Shown: one piece after another, positions 57,886 to 64,000 of the stretch
How the letters are laid out: the number at the start of each line of letters is the position of its first letter
Position numbering within the stretch: position 1 is the stretch's first letter
Assembly: GCA_010909165.1 (NCBI GenBank)
Contig: MU008173.1
Span: 1 to 64,000 of the forward strand
DNA length: 64,000 bases
Direction: 5' to 3'
Source of the DNA: Anthoceros angustus
Taxonomy: Eukaryota > Streptophyta > Anthocerotopsida > Anthocerotales > Anthocerotaceae
Made by a program: the position numbers and the translations under genes
Notes under the pieces: model-generated
Told to the model about the DNA's origin: nothing
The model's input: only the letters and a program-made list of their open reading frames with translations
Databases searched by the model: none

Positions 57886-59697
57886 ATGTCGACGTCGGAC
57901 TCGGCCGGGGTGGAGGTCCGGGTGGTGATCGGGGTGGATTTCGGGACCACATTCTCGGGCTTCGCCTATGGTCACAGAGACGAGCCGGAGAAGGTATTCA
58001 CCTTCTACGAGTGGCCGGGGCAGCTGGGCAAATCCTACTGCAAAACGCCCACCAGCATCTTCTACTTCAACAACGGCACGGCGGACGCGCCGGAGTACGA
58101 GGCCACGCTCTGGGGATGGCCCGCGCCGCTGCACAACTTGAAGGAGAAGGAGATGAACCTGGCGCACGGCGCGCTGGTGACCCAGTTCAAGCTCCTCCTG
58201 GCCCCGGGGCCCGGCAAGCTCGGGAGGCTGCTCTCCAGATCCAGGGGATCCGGCTCCGGATCCAGGCGTGGCGGGAGGAATGAGGAGCCGGAGACGGCGG
58301 ACATCCTCCCGGGGGTCACGGCTGTGCGGGCCATCACAGACTACCTGGGCAGCATCTGCAGATTTGCGCTGGCGCACGTCCAGGCGATCTACGGGGAGGC
58401 CAACGTCACGGCGCAGCAGGTGCAGTGGTGCCTCACAGTGCCGGCAATCTGGGACGATGCGGCCAAGCAGGTGATGAGGAACTGCGCGCAGCGGGCCGGG
58501 ATCGTGACGGGCCCGCTCTGCCCCGCCCGGGAAGGGGGCAAGGCCAGCCCGCATCCCTTGCTCATCGTGCTCGAGTCCGAGGCCGCGTCGGTCTACTGCG
58601 CCACGAAGCGGCAGCTGCTGCTGGTGAGGGGAGATGAATTCTTGGTGGCGGATGTGGGAGGGGGGACGGTGGACATCGTGGTGCACACCAAGGACAGCGA
58701 GGAGGGGGAAGACCTGGTGCTGCGGGAGATGCGGCAGAGCAGCGGGGACTTGTGCGGGGGGACGTTTGTGGACACGAATTTCCTCAGGTTCGTGAGCGGC
58801 AGGATCCCTTGCTTCGATGATGTGGTGGCCACCAGTCCGGGTGTGAAGACGGTGATGTTGCGGAGGTGGGAGGAGGTGAAGGCGGTGTACGGAGGGGACG
58901 AGGATCTGGAGCCGCAGGGCCTGGAGATCCCGGCCAAGCTGCGGAGGGAGATGAGGAGGCGGAATCCGGGAGGGGAGTGCGACGAGCTGGAGATCTCGAG
59001 GGAGGACATGGCTGGGATCTTCGACCCCGTGATCGACCAGTGCATCGGGCTGATCCGGCAGCAGCTCACGGCGCGCACCAGGGTGCTGCTGCTGGTCGGA
59101 GGGTTCTCGGCGTCTCCGTATCTGAGGAACAAAGTGCGGGCAGCCTTCCAGGAGGAGCTGGGAGGGAGCATCGTCATGCCGCCTGATCCCGGCAGCGCCG
59201 TGTGCCAGGGCGCTGTCCTCTTCGGATTCTTCCCCCGGACTGTGGTTTCTAGGGTTTCCCGCAAGACTTACGGCATCCAGGAGCTGCTGCCGTTCGAGCC
59301 TGGTGATCCTGAGGATGCCGCTGTGAGCACGGCGGGAGGAAAGAGATGCGGTACTCGCTTCACCCCTTTCGCGCGGAAAGGGGAGCCCATCGGGATTCAT
59401 CAGTGCGTCCAGCACAGCCTGTACCCTCAGTTTAAAGGACAGAACAGCTTAGCTGTGCGGATTTACAGCTCCAGTGCCGCGCAAGTGCGCTACACCACTG
59501 ATCCTGGTGTGGAGATGGAAGGGGAATTCATCATCGATATCGCTGACGATGCGGAGGGCCTAGGCTTGGCTCGCCATATCGTAGTGTCCATGTTTTTTGG
59601 GCTGTCCTGCGTTGAAGTGAAGGCGCGGCGCATCAATTTCGGCGACCGGTCTGAGATCATCCCACTTCACGACACCATCGGGTTCGAGCACTCCTGA
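57886..59697 (+). CDS. HSPA12-like Hsp70 ATPase, copy 2
   Basis: Intronless, 603 residues, clear paralogue of copy 1. Motifs: GVDFGTTFSG at 16-25, HRDEPEKVFTFYEWPGQLGK, CLTVPAIWDDAAKQ, VADVGGGTVD at 254-263, SSGDLCGGTFVD, LLVGGFSASPYL, PDPGSAVCQGAVLFGFFPR and VSRKTYGIQELLPF. A Gly/Ser/Arg-rich insert (around RSRGSGSGSRRG) interrupts the ATPase domain where copy 1 has a different linker. The upstream frame is open to 57535, but the ATG at 57886 (MSTSDSAGVEVRVVIG) gives the family-like N-terminus and starts after the divergent promoter. Like copy 1 it lacks the canonical Hsp70 substrate-binding domain. Its ATPase loops look intact, so it is probably functional. Confidence 0.93.
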   Translation: MSTSDSAGVEVRVVIGVDFGTTFSGFAYGHRDEPEKVFTFYEWPGQLGKSYCKTPTSIFYFNNGTADAPEYEATLWGWPAPLHNLKEKEMNLAHGALVTQFKLLLAPGPGKLGRLLSRSRGSGSGSRRGGRNEEPETADILPGVTAVRAITDYLGSICRFALAHVQAIYGEANVTAQQVQWCLTVPAIWDDAAKQVMRNCAQRAGIVTGPLCPAREGGKASPHPLLIVLESEAASVYCATKRQLLLVRGDEFLVADVGGGTVDIVVHTKDSEEGEDLVLREMRQSSGDLCGGTFVDTNFLRFVSGRIPCFDDVVATSPGVKTVMLRRWEEVKAVYGGDEDLEPQGLEIPAKLRREMRRRNPGGECDELEISREDMAGIFDPVIDQCIGLIRQQLTARTRVLLLVGGFSASPYLRNKVRAAFQEELGGSIVMPPDPGSAVCQGAVLFGFFPRTVVSRVSRKTYGIQELLPFEPGDPEDAAVSTAGGKRCGTRFTPFARKGEPIGIHQCVQHSLYPQFKGQNSLAVRIYSSSAAQVRYTTDPGVEMEGEFIIDIADDAEGLGLARHIVVSMFFGLSCVEVKARRINFGDRSEIIPLHDTIGFEHS

Positions 59698-60400
59698 TGA
59701 CCCTCCCTTGGCCCAATCACACCCAACGTCTGGCTTCCATGTGTTTCGCAATTCGCATCACCATGCGGAAAACCTTCCTGTCCGGAACACTCTTTCTTAG
59801 TACTAGTAACAACTGGATGCGTGCATAGTGGAGAGGGGACTGATGACAGATGAGGAGGAGAGAGCACTGGTGAGCGGGCGTGCACCCCTGCCCGTTCTCT
59901 ATCTGTCATCTTCCTTCTGCAGGATTTGATGCGCAAGGATAGCGCAGGACAAACGGGCTCTGTGACTCTCTACAATGCATACAGATTGGGAAGCGACTTC
60001 GTTCCACGCGCGTCATTTCTCAGGACCTGCACGCTTGCTTCCTTCCTTCCTTGTACCGGCGTCAGACGAGAAAAGTTGCACATGCATCAATCAGATTAAA
60101 ATTTACTGTATGTACAGTATTAGGAAGGAGTATTAGGAAGGAGATGCCAGCGCGTGGGGCCACTGTGGGCTTGGAACTCAAGCCTCACGGACTACCATTT
60201 GACCATCCTGGTGCGCCAAAGGGCCATAGGGATTCAAAGATGTTTGGGTGAATTGAAGAGGCCTCGGACGAGCTTTGGCCCTCCGCTCGGACGAGCTTTG
60301 ACCGGAGGGCCATAGGGATTCAAAGATGCTTGGGTGAATTGAAGCGGCCTCGGACGAGCTTTGACCGGTGTCTATTTGCTTCACCGAAAGAGATCAAGCG
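59698..60400. other. Spacer between HSPA12 copy 2 and the copia element
   Basis: Contains an 86-bp direct duplication: GGGCCATAGGGATTCAAAGA starts at 60221 and 60307, with a third partial CTCGGACGAGCTTTG between. No gene recognised. Confidence 0.6.
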
Positions 60401-61980
60401 ACTTCATCAAAGAAGATGAGAGTTTGTACCTTGACTCCGGTGCATCCCAGCATTTCAGTTATAACCTACCTTAGTTCTCAAGCTATGAGGTATTGCTAGA
60501 GGGGCATACAGTGGCACTTGGTGACAATAGGTCACATGACATGACATCAAGGGAAGAGGAGTGTTCCGAGTCCATTTTCCAGGAGAACAGTCTACAGGTA
60601 TTAAGGACGTGCATCATGTGCCTCATCTTGCGAGGAATCTTCTTTCTGTCGCAAAAATCGCCAATGCAGATCATGAGGTTGTGTTCAATTCCAAAAGAGT
60701 TCGGATCCAATCCGAGGAGCCTGAGTTATCGAATGCTAAAGTGGTTGCTAGGGGCGTCCGAATAGAAAATTTGTATAAGTTGTGTGCTTCCGTGGGAAGG
60801 CAAACTTGCACCTTTATGGACAGTTCGCAAAATAGCATTGGATCTATTGATTTATGGCATCAACGTCTGGGGCACATTGGTGTCAACAATATCAGGTTGA
60901 TGAAGAATCAACATATGGTCACAGGCTTGGATTTGAAAGAAGTGGGTGAGCCACAATTATGCCAAGGGTGCATAATGGAAAAGCTAAAGCGAACCAAGTT
61001 CCCAAAGATTGCAGCGCGACGAGCAAAGATGGTGATAGAGTTGGTACACACGGATGTGTGTGGTGCAATGAAAAATCCCACTCATGGCGGAGCCCGCTAC
61101 ATTCTGGTGTTCGTGGATGATTTCACCAGGAAGACCTGGACATATCTTATGAAGGAGAAATCCCAGGTATTTACACTCTTCAAGGAATGGAAAGCCATGG
61201 TGGAGAATGCAAGTGGACAACGTATGAAGACTTTGCGTAGTGACAACGGAGGTGAATACATCTCCGCTGACTTCCAACGCTTTTGCAAGGAGCATGGAAT
61301 TGGGAGGCAACTAACCATCCCTCACACACCGGAGCAAAATGGAGTGGCGGAGCGCAAACTTAAGAGTCTGGTGGAGGTAGCTAAATGCATGTTACATCAT
61401 AGTGGCTTGGAAGTACGTTTTTGGGGTGAGGCTGTTGTTACAACAACCTATGTTTTGAATCGAGTTCCAACCAAAGCTATTGTTGGAATGACCCCGGAGG
61501 AAGCGTGGTCTGGCGTCAAGCCCGACATAAGCCATTTGAGAATCTTTAGTTCAGTGGTTTATGCTCACGTTCCGAAGCAAACCCAAACAAAATGGGATCC
61601 AAAAGGCATGAAGTGCCTAATGCTTGGATACTCTACTGAGATTAAGGGCTACCGGTTGTCTAATCTTTCAAGGAAGAAGATCATGTTTAGCAGGGACGTA
61701 CGTTGTATTTAATGAGGTTGTGGAACCCATTAAAGGAGTGGGAGCTCCAATCCCAATGGTTATCATGAAGGATCCGACGACGTATGTTGACAACCCTGAT
61801 GAGGATTCTGAGTATGATGACACTCTTGAGCAACCTGCTCCTGAGCCCAACGAACCTTCTCAACAACGCGATATAGAGGGGGGAGAAAGGGAAATTCCCG
61901 ATGTCGTGGTTCGAGAAGTAGATGAAGATCAAAGCATTGTCGTAGTTGCTCCCTCCCCGTGCCTGCACCCTCGCTCCCCG
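60400..61980 (+). mobile_element. Truncated Ty1/copia LTR retrotransposon (protease-integrase part)
   Basis: The pol order is copia-type: a protease active-site segment (YLDSGASQHFS, near 60431) with an in-frame stop soon after, then after a frameshift the GAG-pre-integrase and integrase, open from 60561 to 61712. Visible are LWHQRLGHIGVNNIRLM, a zinc-finger-like H-H-C-C set ending CQGCIMEKLKRTKF, the integrase core with LVHTDVCGAM, FVDDFTRKTW, LRSDNGGEYIS and HTPEQNGVAERK (D, D, E residues present), and LRIFSSVVYAHVPKQ. A second frameshift follows near 61697, then VFNEVVEP. Gag, reverse transcriptase, RNase H and both LTRs are missing, so the copy cannot move by itself. Confidence 0.9.
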
Positions 61981-63040
61981 TCCCCGCGCCCTCCCTTCCC
62001 GTCTTCGCGCCCCCGCGCCCTCCCTGCCTTCCGCTTGACGAAGGCAGATCGCTCCTGCCTTCCGGAAGTCTTTAATTTGAAACACCCCGCGCTCAGTTCA
62101 TACTCTCGCGCACAGTTCTAAAATCAAGCATGGTTGGGTTGTGCCGTGCTGAGCAAAATACGGCAGTGACATCCTATACCATGATGAGAGAGAATCGTGG
62201 TGGGCGAGGCATGGCAGATTTTACACGCGCGAAGCATTGATTGCTTCGGAGATTCAGGCACATTTGCGGTACTTGGCTGCCCCCAAGGACGTATGTTGCG
62301 AATCCCACGCTTGTGCGCCTTATGGGATGCCCGACCCTACATCACCGCCCTATTCTGAAATGGCCTAAAAGCTAGGGTTGTTCAGCTTGTGCAGTCGAAG
62401 TATTTTAGGGCCCTCACCCAACCGAAGAATAGGACACGAAACACTCCCCGAACCGATGAAGCCGAGCTATGTACACCCCCTTGTAAGTCTACGCGCTCAA
62501 CAGAAGGTCATGCTCACTTGCTCACGTCATTTCCTTGCACACCACCGAAACATCCATCACTGATCCAACACTTGAAGCCACAAGCTCAGCTCCCCACGCT
62601 CTGCATCAACCCGGACGCGAAGTGCGTGCAGAAGGACTCTCCAAGCTACTCTGCTCTCCAAGCAACACAGCCACTTCAGTCACCTTCGGGCCAGCTTACA
62701 GAGAGCACGCGGTAGGGGGAGCAAGACATTTGCAAAGCACGAGATTGACGGATGTGGTCTTGAGTGTAGCGCGTACTGCAGACAGAGGTATTGCAACTCG
62801 GGGTTTCCGATTGTCGGCTTCGGGTAGTAGTGTGTCATGTGACTCCTGTGGTGGCGTATCACAAAAGCTTGGCAGCAAAGGACGCCACGTTAAACCAGTT
62901 CATGGTGTGGTGCATTCATCAAATCATAAGTTCTCGGTGAATGCTGAACATCTCCACAACCGCAAACATCCAGGGCGTTGATCTCCTACCAGGTGGTCTT
63001 CGCTGCGGCCACTAGGTTGAGGATTTGCACACCTATCTTT
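61980..63040. other. Non-genic DNA after the copia fragment
   Basis: A CCCTCGCTCCCC/GCGCCCTCCC-type pyrimidine-rich stretch occurs at about 61955-62030. Frames at 62389-62715 and 62535-62981 are open but show no family features. No RT or RNase H homology could be confirmed. Confidence 0.4.
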
Positions 63041-63262
63041 TGACCATGATCTTCCGAAGCCGAAAGCCTGGAACAACCATGAACCCAACTTTGAGCGGGG
63101 CCATGTCAGACTCCTCCTCCTCACCGTTATCCGCAATCCTTGCCATGTACCGCTCGTCAACACGGCACTAGGATCTTTGCTCTACGGGGAAAGGAGAGAG
63201 CCAACCTCTGCAATTGCCACAGAGCAATAGCTAGAAGCACAAACCTCCTCAAGGCCTCATGA
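63040..63262 (-). pseudogene. 3' fragment of a GIL1/IRKI-like gene, frameshifted
   Basis: The minus strand reads LRRFVLLAIALWQLQRLALS, then a stop, then after a shift and loss of about eight codons RYMARIADNGEEEESDMAPL and KVGFMVVPGFRLRKIMVKR, stop. This aligns with the last ~75 residues of the intact gene at 55.3-57.6 kb (RRFVALATAVWLLQRLALSF, YMANIVDEDEQ, KVAFMVVPGFRVGKVIIK). It is truncated at its 5' end right at the stop codon of HSPA12 copy 3 and lies on the same strand, unlike the convergent order seen for copy 1. Confidence 0.85.
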
Positions 63263-63266
63263 TGAG

Positions 63267-64000
63267 TCACAATTCGAGGGTGGAGGCCATTTCGACCGTC
63301 TCGTCAGTGTCACCGAAGTTGAGTCGTCGAGTCTGAACGCGGATGCACGACCTGCCGAAGAACATGGACGTGGTCCATTTGCGCGCCATACCTAGCATCT
63401 CGGGATCCTGCGAGATGTCCATTCTGTACTCGCCTTCCAGAACCACGCCGGGCTCGGTGACGTAGCGCACCATCAAGGCGTCTGTGCTGAAGATGCGAAA
63501 TCTTACACCGGTCTGGTCTGCACGACCGGGCCATCCGGGAAGCGAGAAGCATTCATCCACGCCAACGTGCTGTCCCTTGCGCACGAAGATGCTGAACCTG
63601 TGCATGCATCGCCAACCCAAGGAATCACCCCATGCCCGATGGCTGGAAGGATCCAGTTCCTCATCGAAGGCACGCATCACCTCCAGGCCGTAGGTTTTGC
63701 GGGACACTCTGGAGGTGACCAGGTCGGGGGAGAAACCGAAGAGGACAGCTCCTTGGCACACGGCGCTACCGGGATCTGGCGGCATCACGATCGCTTTGTC
63801 TCCTAGCCTGCCTGCCAATGCTGCCTTCACTCTGTCCCGCAGGTAAGGAGAGGCAGAGAAACCGCCTACCAGCAGCAGCTGCTTCAGGCGCGGGGTTATG
63901 GCCTCCCGAATGAGCTCTATGATCCTGTCCACCACAGGGTCGAAGATTTGCTTCATATCCGACACTGTGAGCTCGATCTCAGCGAAGTTCAGGTCCACGT
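63267..64000 (-). CDS. HSPA12-like Hsp70 ATPase, copy 3 (partial, runs off the window)
   Basis: The C-terminal ~244 residues of a third paralogue are present; the 5' part lies beyond 64000. Seen: FDPVVDRIIELIREAITPRL, LLLVGGFSASPYLRDRVKAA, PDPGSAVCQGAVLFGF, VSRKTYGLEVM and the C-terminal MFFGRSCIRVQTRRLNFGD. The stop is at 63267-63269. No lesions occur in the visible part. It is more divergent from copies 1 and 2 than they are from each other and is inverted relative to them. Confidence 0.9.
   Translation of the reverse strand, partial: VDLNFAEIELTVSDMKQIFDPVVDRIIELIREAITPRLKQLLLVGGFSASPYLRDRVKAALAGRLGDKAIVMPPDPGSAVCQGAVLFGFSPDLVTSRVSRKTYGLEVMRAFDEELDPSSHRAWGDSLGWRCMHRFSIFVRKGQHVGVDECFSLPGWPGRADQTGVRFRIFSTDALMVRYVTEPGVVLEGEYRMDISQDPEMLGMARKWTTSMFFGRSCIRVQTRRLNFGDTDETVEMASTLEL

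Noticed and set aside
57742-59415. 557-codon antisense frame across HSPA12 copy 2; similar frames at 53438-54583 (-) and 53111-54094 (+)
   Set aside because: These are shadows of very GC-rich real coding sequence, in which stop codons are rare in all frames. The sense frames carry clear Hsp70 motifs.
62535-62981. Possible copia RNase H region after the integrase
   Set aside because: A few residues resembled the VSW-x-S motif, but the required TDADWAG and STAEAEY blocks could not be found in any frame.

Overview
The window is nuclear DNA from a green plant (streptophyte). It carries spliced genes for a plant-type E(z) histone methyltransferase, plant NUP107, plastid acyl-ACP desaturase, an AUX/LAX auxin permease, a plant-type MICU and GIL1/IRKI- and DUF7086-family proteins that I know only from plants. 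Most introns are short (about 80-300 bp). Together with intronless HSPA12-type Hsp70 genes and old LINE and Ty1/copia debris, this suggests a seed-free plant (bryophyte, lycophyte or similar), but I cannot fix the species. Nothing prokaryotic (operons, CRISPR, ribosome-binding sites) was seen.

Layout. 1-8.8 kb: gene-poor, GC- and purine-rich repeats, including a tandem pair of ~1.1 kb units. 8.8-10.6 kb: two LINE fragments on the minus strand. 10.7-11.0 kb: a 67-bp tandem array. 11.75-14.19 kb: MICU (+, 8 exons). 14.3-18.3 kb: low-complexity intergenic DNA. 19.04-20.18 kb: DUF7086 gene copy 1 (+). 21.47-26.26 kb: AUX/LAX permease (-, 8 exons), whose 2.66-kb intron 5 contains an entire second DUF7086 gene on the opposite strand (23.57-24.65 kb). 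26.3-33.3 kb: AT-rich DNA with several tandem arrays and tRNA/5S-like SINE relics. 33.33-34.03 kb: RPL27 (+). 34.94-40.79 kb: NUP107 (+, 25 exons). 42.77-44.44 kb: acyl-ACP desaturase (+, 4 exons). 46.4-47.0 kb: LINE C-terminal relic. 47.57-51.83 kb: E(z)/CLF-type PRC2 methyltransferase (+, 16 exons). 53.1-64 kb: a cluster of three intronless HSPA12-like genes around one GIL1/IRKI-like gene, a truncated copia element, and a pseudogene scrap of the GIL1/IRKI gene beside the third HSPA12-like gene.

Exon models were built by hand. In every multi-exon model the exon lengths sum to a multiple of three, junction phases agree, and the joined protein matches its family. Of 65 introns mapped, four are best explained by GC-AG splicing (two firm, two with possible GT alternatives). 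The most unusual items are the nested DUF7086 gene, an in-frame exon duplication in the GIL1/IRKI gene made by a small tandem duplication with breakpoints inside two exons, the HSPA12/IRKI cluster, and a possible 5S-rRNA/tRNA composite SINE. The genes serve unrelated housekeeping and developmental roles (mitochondrial calcium, auxin import, ribosome, nuclear pore, lipid desaturation, chromatin silencing). I see no functional pathway linking them.
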